64,000 bases of DNA from JADFOI01 sp965218935 (GCA_965218935.1 CBDCMH010000007.1:434001-498000), one strand, 5' to 3'. Counted from the stretch's first letter, positions 49,925 to 58,215 are shown. Made by a program: numbers and translations. The notes: generated by a model not told the origin, from the sequence alone.

Positions 49925-50710
49925 ATGGTAGAGGGCCTGCTCGGAAAAAAGGTTGGAATGACGCAGGTCTTTGACGAGGAAGGGAACGTTATTCCTGTGA
50001 CGGTCATTCAGGCTGGACCCTGCGTCGTGGTGCAGAAAAAGACTGTAGAGAAGGAGGGGTACAGTTCCGTTCAGCTGGGTCTGGTGGAAAACAGAAAGGC
50101 AAGGGTCACGAGGCCCACCGAAGGCCATTTTAAGAAGGCCGGTGTGCCGCCAACGCGTCGCTTGACCGAATTTAGCTTTACCGAGAGCGAAGAGGAGCAG
50201 GTCAACGTGGGTGACCAGGTCCTGGTCCAGAATGTCTTTCAGCTCAATGATTTTGTGGATGTTTTAGGTTACACGATTGGGCGGGGCTTTCAAGGGGTGA
50301 TGAAACGCCATGGATTTCATGGAGGCAAGGCCACCCATGGATCCATGTTTCATCGGGCACCTGGTTCTATCGGAGCCAGTGCCTATCCCAGCCGAGTGGT
50401 GAAGGGCATGAAGCTGCCTGGGCGAATGGGGAACAAGCGTTGCAAGATCCGGAATCTTAAAGTCGTGGATATCGATGAAGAAAAGAATCTGCTGTTGGTT
50501 AAGGGAGCAATCCCTGGCAGCCGGGGAAGCTATGTAACGATTAGCCGAGCCCTGAAAGGTGGGTCGGATAGGCCAGCCGGAGCTGCGCAGGAGCAAGGCC
50601 AAGGCAAACCCAAACGCGAAGCCAAAGAGCCAGAGCAGGGTAAAGACCCAGGTAAGGACCAAGGCAAAGAGCAAGCCAAGGAGCAACCAGAAGAGCAAGA
50701 CAAAGAATAA
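49925..50710 (+). CDS. rplC: 50S ribosomal protein L3 with long charged C-terminal tail
   Basis: The first about 215 residues are standard L3: LLGKKVGMTQVFDEEGNVIP, TIGRGFQGVMKRHGFHGGKA, THGSMFHRAPGSIGASAYPS and LPGRMGNKRCKIRNLKVVDI. The protein then runs on for about 45 residues of Gln, Lys, Glu, Pro and Asp (EQGQGKPKREAKEP, GKDPGKDQGKEQAKEQ) to 261 in total, while L3 is usually 205-215. The tail is probably disordered. L3 binds near the peptidyl transferase centre. Confidence 0.95.
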   Translation: MVEGLLGKKVGMTQVFDEEGNVIPVTVIQAGPCVVVQKKTVEKEGYSSVQLGLVENRKARVTRPTEGHFKKAGVPPTRRLTEFSFTESEEEQVNVGDQVLVQNVFQLNDFVDVLGYTIGRGFQGVMKRHGFHGGKATHGSMFHRAPGSIGASAYPSRVVKGMKLPGRMGNKRCKIRNLKVVDIDEEKNLLLVKGAIPGSRGSYVTISRALKGGSDRPAGAAQEQGQGKPKREAKEPEQGKDPGKDQGKEQAKEQPEEQDKE

Positions 50711-50722
50711 GTGACAGCAACC

Positions 50723-51349
50723 ATGGCCGAAGTAGAAGTGAGAAACCTGAAAAACAAGGTGGTCGATCAGTTGGAATTGGCTGATGAGGTCTTCAACTAC
50801 ACGGCCAGTGAGACGCTCGTCTGGGAAGCGGTGAGGGCTTATCTGGCGGCCCAGCGTAAGGGAACCCATGCCACCAAAGTTCGGTCTCAAGTGCGCGGCG
50901 GCGGAAGAAAGCCTTGGAGGCAGAAGGGAACGGGCCGGGCCAGAGCTGGAACCATCCGTAGCCCCATCTGGAGGGGTGGAGGGACAACTTTTGGGCCCAC
51001 TCCGCGGAATTATGCACAGGCTTTTCCCAAGAAGAAACGTCGAGGTGCGCTCAAAGTCGTACTCAGCGATAAGTTGAAGAACCAGAAGCTGACCGTGGTC
51101 GACGACTTCGCTCTGGAATCGCATCGAACCAAGGAATTCTTACAGGTCCTGAAAACCCTTGATCTGGAGAATAAAGTGTTGGTGGTGGATGATCGGGAGA
51201 ATCGTAATCTCTACCTGAGCTCTCGAAATGTGGCTCAAGTGAAGTGTGTGGCCACTCTGGGCCTCAATGTGTATGATCTGCTCAACTGCCGGCACCTGCT
51301 GATCAGCAAACGCGCAATCCTGAATCTTCAAGAGGTACTGCAGAGATGA
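50723..51349 (+). CDS. rplD: 50S ribosomal protein L4
   Basis: 208 residues. Contains EVFNYTASETLVWEAVRAYL, GTHATKVRSQVRGGGRKPWR, QKGTGRARAGTIRSPIWRGG (the exit-tunnel loop) and KVLVVDDRENRNLYLSSRN. In E. coli L4 represses the S10 operon. I use ATG 50723; a GTG at 50711 directly after the rplC stop would add four residues, and neither has a strong ribosome site. It overlaps rplW by 4 nt. Confidence 0.95.
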   Translation: MAEVEVRNLKNKVVDQLELADEVFNYTASETLVWEAVRAYLAAQRKGTHATKVRSQVRGGGRKPWRQKGTGRARAGTIRSPIWRGGGTTFGPTPRNYAQAFPKKKRRGALKVVLSDKLKNQKLTVVDDFALESHRTKEFLQVLKTLDLENKVLVVDDRENRNLYLSSRNVAQVKCVATLGLNVYDLLNCRHLLISKRAILNLQEVLQR

Positions 51350-51645
51350 GTACCGTTTACGACGTCCTGCGCTATCCGCATGTCACGGAAAAGACGACTC
51401 TCAGGAAGGAACTGAGCGAAGGAAAGGTCATTGCCTTTCAGGTGCGCAGAGATGCCAACAAGCACAAGATCAAAGAAGCGGTGGAGCAGATTTTTGAAGT
51501 TGAGGTGGAAAAGGTGAGGACCGCCAACTATATAGGAAAGATAAAAAGACAGGGGCGGAGTAAAGGTCGACGCCCGGGCTGGAAAAAAGCTTATGTCACC
51601 TTAAAACCAGGACAAAAGCCGATTGAATTTTTTGAAGGTGTTTAG
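51346..51645 (+). CDS. rplW: 50S ribosomal protein L23
   Basis: 99 residues, starting STVYDVLRYPHVTEKTTLRK and including FQVRRDANKHKIKEAVEQIF, FEVEVEKVRTANY and GRSKGRRPGWKKAYVTLKPG. L23 lies at the exit of the peptide tunnel and docks trigger factor and SRP. Its ATG overlaps the rplD stop (ATGA). Confidence 0.96.
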   Translation: MSTVYDVLRYPHVTEKTTLRKELSEGKVIAFQVRRDANKHKIKEAVEQIFEVEVEKVRTANYIGKIKRQGRSKGRRPGWKKAYVTLKPGQKPIEFFEGV

Positions 51646-51650
51646 GATTC

Positions 51651-52478
51651 ATGGCCATTAAACGCTACAAACCGACTTCTCCAGGGACTCGCTTTCGGAG
51701 CGTCCAAACCCGAGAGGGTTTGACGGATATCAAACCCCTCAAGAGCCTGACTCAAGGGAAAAAGCGGATCAGTGGGCGAAACAGTATGGGGAGTATTTCC
51801 GTGAGACGGCGCGGAAGAGGTCACAAGCGCAACTATCGGATCATTGATTATAAGCGGGACAAAGACGGAATCCCGGCCACCGTTTTTGCCATCGAGTACG
51901 ATCCCAACCGCAGCGCGCGAATCGCACGGTTGCACTACGTGGATGGGGAGAAGCGCTACATGTTGGCTCCTCAGGGGTTGAATACCGGGGATCAGGTCAT
52001 CTCCGGACCCGAGGCCGACATCGTGCCTGGGAACAATTTGCCGATGATCAACATTCCTATGGGCACGATCATCCATAACATCGAAATGAGCCGGGGAAAG
52101 GGCGGGCAGTTGGCCCGCTGTGCCGGTGCGGCGGCACAGCTGGTGGCCAAGGAAGGAAGTTACGCCCAGATCAAGCTGCCCTCAGGGGAAGTCCGAAAGG
52201 TGCACATTTTGTGTAAAGCCACGGTGGGCCAGATTGGAAACCTGGAACATGAAAATGTCTCTCTCGGGAAGGCAGGAGCTCAACGCTGGAGGGGTCGAAG
52301 GCCCAAGGTGAGGGGTGTTGCCATGAACCCGGTCGACCATCCCATGGGTGGAGGGGAAGGAAAGGCTTCAGGTGGGCGCCATCCCTGTTCGCCCTGGGGT
52401 TGGAAGACCAAGGGCTTTAAGACCCGCAACAACAAAAGAACGGAACGGTTTATTGTGCGCAGGCGCAAGAAGAAATAA
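51651..52478 (+). CDS. rplB: 50S ribosomal protein L2
   Basis: 275 residues, normal length. Shows IKRYKPTSPGTRFRSVQTRE, NSMGSISVRRRGRGHKRNYR, GPEADIVPGNNLPMINIPMG, RGVAMNPVDHPMGGGEGKAS with the conserved His of the peptidyl transferase region, and ending RRRKKK. It is followed by a CTGACAG-repeat spacer before rpsS. Confidence 0.98.
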   Translation: MAIKRYKPTSPGTRFRSVQTREGLTDIKPLKSLTQGKKRISGRNSMGSISVRRRGRGHKRNYRIIDYKRDKDGIPATVFAIEYDPNRSARIARLHYVDGEKRYMLAPQGLNTGDQVISGPEADIVPGNNLPMINIPMGTIIHNIEMSRGKGGQLARCAGAAAQLVAKEGSYAQIKLPSGEVRKVHILCKATVGQIGNLEHENVSLGKAGAQRWRGRRPKVRGVAMNPVDHPMGGGEGKASGGRHPCSPWGWKTKGFKTRNNKRTERFIVRRRKKK

Positions 52479-52481
52479 CAG

Positions 52482-52545
52482 CTAACAACAGCTGACAGCT
52501 GACAATCGGAAATGTCAGTTGTCAGTTGCCAGATGTCAGGAGTTG
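52482..52545. repeat. CTGACA/TGTCAG short-repeat spacer between rplB and rpsS
   Basis: Tandem and inverted variants of AGCTGACA, ACAACAGCTGACAGCTGACA and TGTCAGTTGTCAGTTGCC fill this spacer. Similar strings occur at 1913-1928 and 43613-43636. The opposite-strand units can pair. Function unknown. Confidence 0.55.
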
Positions 52546-52547
52546 AC

Positions 52548-52832
52548 ATGCCGAGATCAGTTAAAAAGGGACCCTTTCTGGATGATCATCTCCTTAAGAA
52601 GATCAAGCATCTGAACGAAACCAATGAAAGGATCGTCATCAAAACCTGGTCCCGCAGATCGACCATCATTCCGGAGATGGTGGGACACACGGTTTCTGTG
52701 CACAACGGAAGGAAGTTTATTCCCGTCTACATCACCGAGAACATGGTAGGACACAAACTCGGGGAATTTTCACCGACGAGAACCTTCAAAGGCCATACCG
52801 GCAGGACTGAGAAGGCTGCCAGGTTGAGATAG
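52548..52832 (+). CDS. rpsS: 30S ribosomal protein S19
   Basis: 94 residues from ATG 52548: MPRSVKKGPFLDDHLLKKIK, KTWSRRSTIIPEMVGHTVSV, HNGRKFIPVYITENMVGHKL, GEFSPTRTFKGHTG. A longer frame from 52512 only reads through the repeat spacer and is rejected. S19 forms a heterodimer with S13 in the 30S head. Confidence 0.96.
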   Translation: MPRSVKKGPFLDDHLLKKIKHLNETNERIVIKTWSRRSTIIPEMVGHTVSVHNGRKFIPVYITENMVGHKLGEFSPTRTFKGHTGRTEKAARLR

Positions 52833-52843
52833 AGGAGAGCAGA

Positions 52844-53200
52844 ATGGAAGCGCAGGCCACGGCAAAATACGTGAAAGGTTCTTCTCAGAAGGCGCGTTTG
52901 GTCATCGATCTCATTCGAGGCAAGAAGGTTGAGGAGGCCCTGGGTATTTTACAGTTTTCCCATAAAGGACCCGCAAAGCCGATTGAAAAGGTCCTGCGTT
53001 CGGCTATTGCCAATGCAGAGGAGAAGTCTCCCACGGTGAGCCTGGAGGATCTCTTTGTGAAGGATGCTTTTGTCGATTTGGGCTCCACCAAGTGGAAGTG
53101 GCGGATTCGTCCGGCTCCCATGGGACGCGCTTTTCGCGAGCGCAGACATCAGAAGCACATCACCATCCGGGTTGCGGATGGAGAGGATGAGGAGGAATAA
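52844..53200 (+). CDS. rplV: 50S ribosomal protein L22
   Basis: 118 residues. Has AKYVKGSSQKARLVIDLIRG, KKVEEALGILQFSHKGPAKP and KWRIRPAPMGRAFRERRHQK HITI, the last with the tunnel-lining hairpin. L22 contacts all 23S domains and lines the exit tunnel. Its stop directly abuts the rpsC GTG. AGGAGAGCAG provides the ribosome site. Confidence 0.96.
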   Translation: MEAQATAKYVKGSSQKARLVIDLIRGKKVEEALGILQFSHKGPAKPIEKVLRSAIANAEEKSPTVSLEDLFVKDAFVDLGSTKWKWRIRPAPMGRAFRERRHQKHITIRVADGEDEEE

Positions 53201-53851
53201 GTGGGTCAGAAGGTACATCCTTACGGATTTCGACTAGGCCATCACTTGACCTGGAAATCCAGGTGGTTTGCCACAAAGCAGTATGGGCGATTGCTTCACG
53301 AGGACCTGAAGATCAAAGAGGACCTGAAGAGTCGTTTCTACCACGCCGGTATTTCCCGTATTGAGATCGAACGGGCGGCCAACAAGTTGACCGTCATCGT
53401 ACACACCTCCCGTCCCGGGATTATTATCGGTCGTAAGGGAAGTGAGATTGACAAGCTCAAGAGTGATCTCCAGGCCACCACAGGTCGCGAGGTCTATATC
53501 AATATTCAGGAAGTGCGCAAGCCGGAGTTGGAAGCCCAACTCGTTGCGGAGTCGATTGCCCAGCAGTTGGAGAAGCGAGTGGCCTTTCGAAGAGCGATGC
53601 GCCGGGCGGTGGATACCAGCGTGAGGTTTGGTTGCAAAGGTATTAAGGTGCGCTGCGCCGGCAGACTCAATGGGGCGGAGATATCGCGTGCTGAGTGGTA
53701 TCTGCACGGCCGTTTGGCCTTACACACACTCAGAGCGGATATTGACTACGGATTTGCTGAAGCGTTTACCACCTTTGGATTAATCGGGGTGAAGGTGTGG
53801 GTCTATAAGGGGGATGTCTTTGAACCCTTTGCAGAATCCAAGGGAGCCTAA
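53201..53851 (+). CDS. rpsC: 30S ribosomal protein S3
   Basis: 216 residues starting with GTG (VGQKVHPYGFRLGHHLTWKS). The KH domain motif is GIIIGRKGSEIDKLKSDLQ, with ADIDYGFAEAFTTFGLIGVK and VWVYKGDVFEPF near the end. S3 forms part of the mRNA entry site. GAGGAGGAA upstream, inside rplV, is its ribosome site. Confidence 0.97.
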   Translation: MGQKVHPYGFRLGHHLTWKSRWFATKQYGRLLHEDLKIKEDLKSRFYHAGISRIEIERAANKLTVIVHTSRPGIIIGRKGSEIDKLKSDLQATTGREVYINIQEVRKPELEAQLVAESIAQQLEKRVAFRRAMRRAVDTSVRFGCKGIKVRCAGRLNGAEISRAEWYLHGRLALHTLRADIDYGFAEAFTTFGLIGVKVWVYKGDVFEPFAESKGA

Positions 53852-53853
53852 TC

Positions 53854-54270
53854 ATGTTAATGCCGAAAAAGGTGAAATTCAGAAAGCAGCAGAAGGGTCG
53901 CCTGAAGGGCAAGGCGAACAGAGGAAGCACTGTCGATTTCGGCGAGTATGGCTTGAAGGCTATGGAGCCGGGAAGAATCTCGAACCGGCAAATTGAGGCT
54001 GCTCGTATTGCCATTACCCGCTACGCAAAGCGCGGTGGCAAGGTCTGGATTCGAATTTTCCCCGACAAACCCTTTACCAAGAAGCCCGCGGAAACTCGGA
54101 TGGGAAAAGGGAAGGGATCTCCCGAAGGTTGGGTGGTTGTTATTCGGCCGGGACGGATTCTTTATGAAGTGGATGGTTTGACCGAAGAGGTGGCTCGGGA
54201 GGCGTTGCGATTGGCTTCCCAGAAGCTGTCGCTAAAAACCCGGGTTGTGAGGCGATACGGCGGAAAATGA
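53854..54270 (+). CDS. rplP: 50S ribosomal protein L16
   Basis: 138 residues: MLMPKKVKFRKQQKGRLKGK, GEYGLKAMEPGRISNRQIEA, GGKVWIRIFPDKPFTKKPAE, RMGKGKGSPEGWVVVIRPGR. L16 helps shape the A-site tRNA elbow contact. It overlaps rpmC by 4 nt (ATGA). Confidence 0.97.
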   Translation: MLMPKKVKFRKQQKGRLKGKANRGSTVDFGEYGLKAMEPGRISNRQIEAARIAITRYAKRGGKVWIRIFPDKPFTKKPAETRMGKGKGSPEGWVVVIRPGRILYEVDGLTEEVAREALRLASQKLSLKTRVVRRYGGK

Positions 54271-54470
54271 AAGCTTCAAAGTTCAGAGAAATGTCCACAG
54301 AGGAACTCGAGAGTGAGGCAGGAGCCTTTTCAGAGCAACTTTTTCGCCTGCGGCTGCAAAAGGCAACTGGGCAGTTGGAGGACGTCATGAAAATCCAAAA
54401 GATTCGCAGGGACCTGGCCCGGGCCAAGACGGTCCTCACCGAGAAGGAAAAGGAAAAAGAGAAGAAGTGA
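54267..54470 (+). CDS. rpmC: 50S ribosomal protein L29
   Basis: 67 residues, two long helices: MSTEELESEAGAFSEQLFRL and QKIRRDLARAKTVLTEKEKE. The R-F-Q/L-x-A-T-G-Q motif appears as RLQKATGQLED. L29 is near the tunnel exit next to L23. It overlaps both neighbours by 4 nt. The Glu/Lys tail (EKEKEKEKK) is slightly longer than usual. Confidence 0.95.
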   Translation: MKASKFREMSTEELESEAGAFSEQLFRLRLQKATGQLEDVMKIQKIRRDLARAKTVLTEKEKEKEKK

Positions 54471-54724
54471 CACAAACAAAGAGGAGCACGAAAATCGGGC
54501 GAGTGGTTTCAAGCGCGATGGAAAAGTCTGTTGTGGTTGCTGTGGATAGGCTCTTTGAACATCGCTTTTACGGGAAGACCATCCGCCGTACCACTAAGTT
54601 TATGGCCCATGATGAAAAGAACGAGTGTCAGGTGGGAGATCAGGTCAAGATCGAGGAGACGCGTCCCTTGAGCAAGCGGAAGCGCTGGCTGGTTGCCGAG
54701 ATCCTGGAGAAGGCGAGAGGCTAA
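54467..54724 (+). CDS. rpsQ: 30S ribosomal protein S17
   Basis: 85 residues from a GTG that overlaps the rpmC stop. Contains GRVVSSAMEKSVVVAVDRLF, HRFYGKTIRRTTKFMAHDE and QVGDQVKIEETRPLSKRKRW, the classic S17 motif. S17 is an OB-fold primary binding protein of the 16S 5' domain. Confidence 0.96.
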   Translation: MTQTKRSTKIGRVVSSAMEKSVVVAVDRLFEHRFYGKTIRRTTKFMAHDEKNECQVGDQVKIEETRPLSKRKRWLVAEILEKARG

Positions 54725-54726
54725 CC

Positions 54727-55095
54727 ATGATTCAAATGCGGACCAAGCTGGTGGTAGCGGATAACTCGGGCGCTCGCAAGTTGTCTTGCATCCTCCCCGT
54801 GGGGGGGGGCACCGGGCGGGTTGCCGGTTTGGGCGATGTGATTACGGCATCCGTAAAAGAAGCCAGTCCGGATGGAGCCGTAAAAAAGGGAGCCGTAGTC
54901 AAAGCGGTGGTCGTGCGAATGCGAAAAAATGTTCGCCGCCGCGATGGAACGTACATTCGATTTGATGAAAATGCAGCGGTCCTTATTGATGCCCAGAAGG
55001 AACCCGTCGGAACCCGAGTCTTTGGGCCGGTGGCTCGAGAGCTTCGGGAAAAACGGTTCGTGAAGATCGTCTCGCTGGCACCTGAGGTACTCTGA
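54727..55095 (+). CDS. rplN: 50S ribosomal protein L14
   Basis: 122 residues from ATG 54727: MIQMRTKLVVADNSGARKLS, VVVRMRKNVRRRDGTYIRFD, ENAAVLIDAQKEPVGTRVFG, VARELREKRFVKIVSLAPEV. L14 forms intersubunit bridges with L19. The frame extends upstream to 54625 inside rpsQ, which is not L14 sequence. The 84-nt spacer to rplX is purine-rich and contains a small GCGCGC hairpin. Confidence 0.97.
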   Translation: MIQMRTKLVVADNSGARKLSCILPVGGGTGRVAGLGDVITASVKEASPDGAVKKGAVVKAVVVRMRKNVRRRDGTYIRFDENAAVLIDAQKEPVGTRVFGPVARELREKRFVKIVSLAPEVL

Positions 55096-55179
55096 CGCGC
55101 GTAGAGAGGAAGAGAGAAGCGCGCTTCGCGCGCAGAGAGAGAAAGAGAGAAACAGGGAAGCAAAGAGCACGAAAGCAAC

Positions 55180-55500
55180 ATGCTACACATCAAGAAAAAT
55201 GATGAAGTGCTGGTTCTGTCGGGAAAAGACCGTGGAAAGAGGGGAAAAGTGCTGCGCCTTTCCCCCGGGGGTGAACGGGCTGTGGTGGAGAACATCAATA
55301 TGCTGCGCAAGCACACTCGCCCCAATCCTCAACAAAATATCAAAGGGGGCATTGTGGAGAAGGAGTCCCCTGTGTACCTTTCCAACTTGATGGTGGTTTG
55401 CCGGGAGTGTGGCAAGCCGACCAGGATCGGCCACAGCTCGCTCTCGGATGGACAAAAGGTGCGGACCTGTAAGAAGTGTGGGGGGACCATAGACAAGTAG
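55180..55500 (+). CDS. rplX: 50S ribosomal protein L24, zinc-finger type
   Basis: 106 residues with the KOW motif MLHIKKNDEVLVLSGKDRGK and NINMLRKHTRPNPQQNIKGG. The C-terminus carries two CxxC pairs (CRECGKPTRI and CKKCGGTIDK), a zinc-binding C+ form. L24 initiates 50S assembly near the 5' end of 23S rRNA. Confidence 0.96.
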   Translation: MLHIKKNDEVLVLSGKDRGKRGKVLRLSPGGERAVVENINMLRKHTRPNPQQNIKGGIVEKESPVYLSNLMVVCRECGKPTRIGHSSLSDGQKVRTCKKCGGTIDK

Positions 55501-55569
55501 CACCTATCGGGACGCGCGAGCTCGTACCGACGGATAGAGAATAGAGAGCAGCAGAGAAGAGAAGGAGCC

Positions 55570-56136
55570 ATGCCGAGACTGACGGAGAAATATAAGAAAG
55601 AGATGATCCCGGCCTTGATGGAGGAATTTAAGTACGAAAGTGTCATGGCGGTTCCCAGGCTGGTGAAGATTGTGCTCAATATTGGACTGGGTGAAGCGAT
55701 TCGAGAGGCCAAACTGTTGGATGTTGCCTCGGGGGAACTAGCCGCCATCGCGGGGCAAAAACCGATTATCCGAAAGGCCCGAAAGGCCATTGCCGTGTTT
55801 AAGCTGCGTGAAGGGATGCCGATTGGGGTGATGGTGACACTTCGAGGGGATCGTATGTATGAGTTTTTTGATCGTCTCGTTAACATCGCTCTGCCCCGAG
55901 TGCGCGATTTTCGAGGCCTCTCACCCCACGCCTTTGACGGAAAAGGCAACTATACCCTGGGGATAAAGGATCAATTCATCTTCCCGGAGATGGATCTGGG
56001 AAAGACGGAAAAGATACGCGGAATGAACATTACAATCGTGACCAGTGCCCAGGTAGATGAAGAGGGACGTTTTCTACTAGCTGGGATGGGTATGCCTTTT
56101 GCGCGGGCTGAGGACTGGGTCCCGGTAGCAGTTTAA
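55570..56136 (+). CDS. rplE: 50S ribosomal protein L5
   Basis: 188 residues: RLTEKYKKEMIPALMEEFKY, RLVKIVLNIGLGEAIREAKL, KARKAIAVFKLREGMPIGVM, VTLRGDRMYEFFDRLVNIAL, LPRVRDFRGLSPHAFDGKGN, then GMNITIVTSAQ. L5 binds 5S rRNA and contacts the P-site tRNA and S13. GAAGGAG precedes the ATG. Confidence 0.97.
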   Translation: MPRLTEKYKKEMIPALMEEFKYESVMAVPRLVKIVLNIGLGEAIREAKLLDVASGELAAIAGQKPIIRKARKAIAVFKLREGMPIGVMVTLRGDRMYEFFDRLVNIALPRVRDFRGLSPHAFDGKGNYTLGIKDQFIFPEMDLGKTEKIRGMNITIVTSAQVDEEGRFLLAGMGMPFARAEDWVPVAV

Positions 56137-56150
56137 GGAAAAAGGGATGA

Positions 56151-56336
56151 ATGGCTAAAAAATCACTAATCGCCAAACAAAGGAAACGCCCCAAATTTTC
56201 AACTCGTGGCTACTCGCGTTGTCAGCGCTGTGGAAGGGCTCGAGGTTGTTTGCGGAAATTTGAATTGTGCAGAATTTGTTTTCGCCAGCTGGCTCTGCAA
56301 GGCGAGATCCCCGGAGTCACAAAGGCCAGTTGGTAG
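56151..56336 (+). CDS. rpsZ: 30S ribosomal protein S14, zinc-binding short form
   Basis: 61 residues, the short type. AKKSLIAKQRKRPKFSTRGY is followed by RCQRCGRARGCLRKFELCRI and CFRQLALQGEIPGVTKASW, with two CxxC pairs that bind zinc. This is the S14 type Z, in its normal place between rplE and rpsH. Confidence 0.96.
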   Translation: MAKKSLIAKQRKRPKFSTRGYSRCQRCGRARGCLRKFELCRICFRQLALQGEIPGVTKASW

Positions 56337-56378
56337 AAAGCTGGCCAGGTGCTGAGCCTGCTTGAGGAGAGACAGAGT

Positions 56379-56777
56379 ATGTCGATGACAGATCCGATTG
56401 CGGACCTTTTAACTCGGATTCGCAACGCCCAGATGGCCAAGAAGGAGACGGTGGAAGCGCCCTTTTCCAAAGGCAAAGTCGAGATCGTCAAGATTCTTGA
56501 GGAAGAAGGTTATATCTTTGGACATACCGTCAATCATACAAAGCCTTTTCCGACTTTGACGGTCCACCTGAAATACCAGGACCATCAGGAACCCATCATT
56601 CGGTGTCTCAAACGGGTGAGCAAGCCGGGTCGGCGTGTGTACACCAGAAAGGGTGACATCCCCGTAGTTTTAGGAGGCCTGGGGATCAACATCCTTTCCA
56701 CCTCGAAAGGGGTTTTGACAGGCAAGAAGGCCAAACAAGAGGGTGTAGGCGGCGAGATCCTGTGTAAAGTGTATTGA
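56379..56777 (+). CDS. rpsH: 30S ribosomal protein S8
   Basis: 132 residues from ATG 56379 with GAGGAGAGA upstream. Contains DPIADLLTRIRNAQMAKKET, KVEIVKILEEEGYIFGHTV, CLKRVSKPGRRVYTRKGDIP and LSTSKGVLTGKKAKQEGVGG. In E. coli S8 represses the spc operon. The frame opening at 56349 adds nothing S8-like. Confidence 0.97.
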   Translation: MSMTDPIADLLTRIRNAQMAKKETVEAPFSKGKVEIVKILEEEGYIFGHTVNHTKPFPTLTVHLKYQDHQEPIIRCLKRVSKPGRRVYTRKGDIPVVLGGLGINILSTSKGVLTGKKAKQEGVGGEILCKVY

Positions 56778-56787
56778 TGAGGAAATC

Positions 56788-57348
56788 ATGAGTCGGGTTG
56801 GAAGAAGAACAATCGAGATTTCTTCGGAAATCAAGGTCACCGTAGAGAAGGATCAGGTCAGTGTGCAGGGTCCTCGGGGAAGCCTGACCACCACTGTCCC
56901 TGCTCAAATCCGAGTCGAGTTGTCGGATGGTGAACTCCTGGCCCATCGGGACAGCGAGGAAAAACCGGTCAAGGCCCTTCACGGACTGACTCGTTCCCTG
57001 CTGGCCAATGCGGTTAAGGGAGTCACCGATGGATTTAGAAAGGATCTGGACCTTGTGGGCATTGGATTTCGAGCGGATGTCCAAGGAAAGACCCTCAATC
57101 TCAGTTTGGGATTCGCCCACCCTGTGGCGTATCCCATTAGGGAAGGAATTGAGATTAAAGTGGATCGAGAGAAGAAGCCCATCACCAACTATGTTGCCTC
57201 CATCCTGGTCATTGGGAACGACAAACAACAAGTGGGGCAGGTTGCGGCTGATATCCGAGCGCTGCGTCCCCCCGATGCTTATAAGGGAAAAGGCATCCGC
57301 TATGCCGATGAAGTGGTGAGATTGAAAGTCGGTAAGAAGGCGGTTTAA
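56788..57348 (+). CDS. rplF: 50S ribosomal protein L6
   Basis: 186 residues: MSRVGRRTIEISSEIKVTVE, VQGPRGSLTTTVPAQIRVEL, LTRSLLANAVKGVTDGFRKD, GIGFRADVQGKTLNLSLGFA, VGQVAADIRALRPPDAYKGK, GIRYADEVVRLKVGKK. L6 lies near the factor-binding site. Its stop shares a base with the rplR ATG. Confidence 0.97.
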   Translation: MSRVGRRTIEISSEIKVTVEKDQVSVQGPRGSLTTTVPAQIRVELSDGELLAHRDSEEKPVKALHGLTRSLLANAVKGVTDGFRKDLDLVGIGFRADVQGKTLNLSLGFAHPVAYPIREGIEIKVDREKKPITNYVASILVIGNDKQQVGQVAADIRALRPPDAYKGKGIRYADEVVRLKVGKKAV

Positions 57349-57713
57349 TGGCAAAACAGTTAACCAGAAAAGTGAGGAGATTGCGGGTTCACAAGAGAGT
57401 GCGAAGCAAGATCCGTGGCACACGAGAACAGCCCCGATTGTGTGTCTTTAGAAGCCTTAAGCATATGTACGCGCAGTTGATTGACGACGATAAGGGCGAA
57501 GTGATCGCGGGCGTGTCCACGTTGAAGCTGGAGGGGAAGAAAATAAGTAACGGGAGCAATGTCGCGGCAGCTAAGCAAGCCGGTCGCGTGATTGCCAGAA
57601 AGGCACTGGAAAAGGGAGTGGAGACGGTGGTCTTCGATCGAGGTGGCTACATCTATCACGGCCGTGTGAAGGCCCTGGCAGAAGCTGCTCGAGAAGCGGG
57701 CCTTCGTATCTAG
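57348..57713 (+). CDS. rplR: 50S ribosomal protein L18
   Basis: 121 residues: KVRRLRVHKRVRSKIRGTRE, QPRLCVFRSLKHMYAQLIDD, VAAAKQAGRVIARKALEKGV, VVFDRGGYIYHGRVKALAEA. L18 binds 5S rRNA with L5. It overlaps rplF by 1 nt. Confidence 0.97.
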   Translation: MAKQLTRKVRRLRVHKRVRSKIRGTREQPRLCVFRSLKHMYAQLIDDDKGEVIAGVSTLKLEGKKISNGSNVAAAKQAGRVIARKALEKGVETVVFDRGGYIYHGRVKALAEAAREAGLRI

Positions 57714-57720
57714 CGAGTCT

Positions 57721-58215
57721 ATGGTGGAAACCGAAGTCACAGGAAGAGAAATCAAGGATCAGGTCATCTCGATTAACCGAGTGACCAAGGTCGTCAAGGG
57801 CGGCAAGAATCTGAGTTTCAGTGCCCTGGTTGTGGTTGGAGACCAGCAGGGTCGTGTTGGCTATGGAATGGGTAAGGCTAAGGAGGTTCCGGCGGCGATC
57901 AAGAAGGGGATCGATCAGGCCAAAAGGGACATGATCGAAATTCCGATGAGCGGATCTACGGTTCCCCACGCGGTGTTGGGTGAGTTTGGCTCAGGGCGTG
58001 TGATGATCAAGCCGGCCCAGGAAGGAACGGGTGTTATTGCGGGGGGGGCCGTGCGTGCCGTCATGGAATCGGCTGGCATTAGGGATATCGTCACCAAATC
58101 GTTGGGTTCGGCCAATCCCAGTAACATTGTTAAGGCCACTTTCCAGGGCTTGCTCCAGCTGCGGAGCCGTGCCGAAGTCGCCAGGAATCGTGGGATTTCC
58201 GTTGAGGATTTGTAA
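57721..58215 (+). CDS. rpsE: 30S ribosomal protein S5
   Basis: 164 residues. Shows DQVISINRVTKVVKGGKNLS, FSALVVVGDQQGRVGYGMGK, AKEVPAAIKKGIDQAKRDMI, GTGVIAGGAVRAVMESAGIR, DIVTKSLGSANPSNIVKATF. S5 contributes to decoding fidelity. TAATG overlap with rpmD. Confidence 0.97.
   Translation: MVETEVTGREIKDQVISINRVTKVVKGGKNLSFSALVVVGDQQGRVGYGMGKAKEVPAAIKKGIDQAKRDMIEIPMSGSTVPHAVLGEFGSGRVMIKPAQEGTGVIAGGAVRAVMESAGIRDIVTKSLGSANPSNIVKATFQGLLQLRSRAEVARNRGISVEDL

Noticed and set aside
52512..52547. Upstream extension of rpsS
   Set aside because: The extra 12 codons translate the CTGACA/TGTCAG repeat spacer and are not part of S19.
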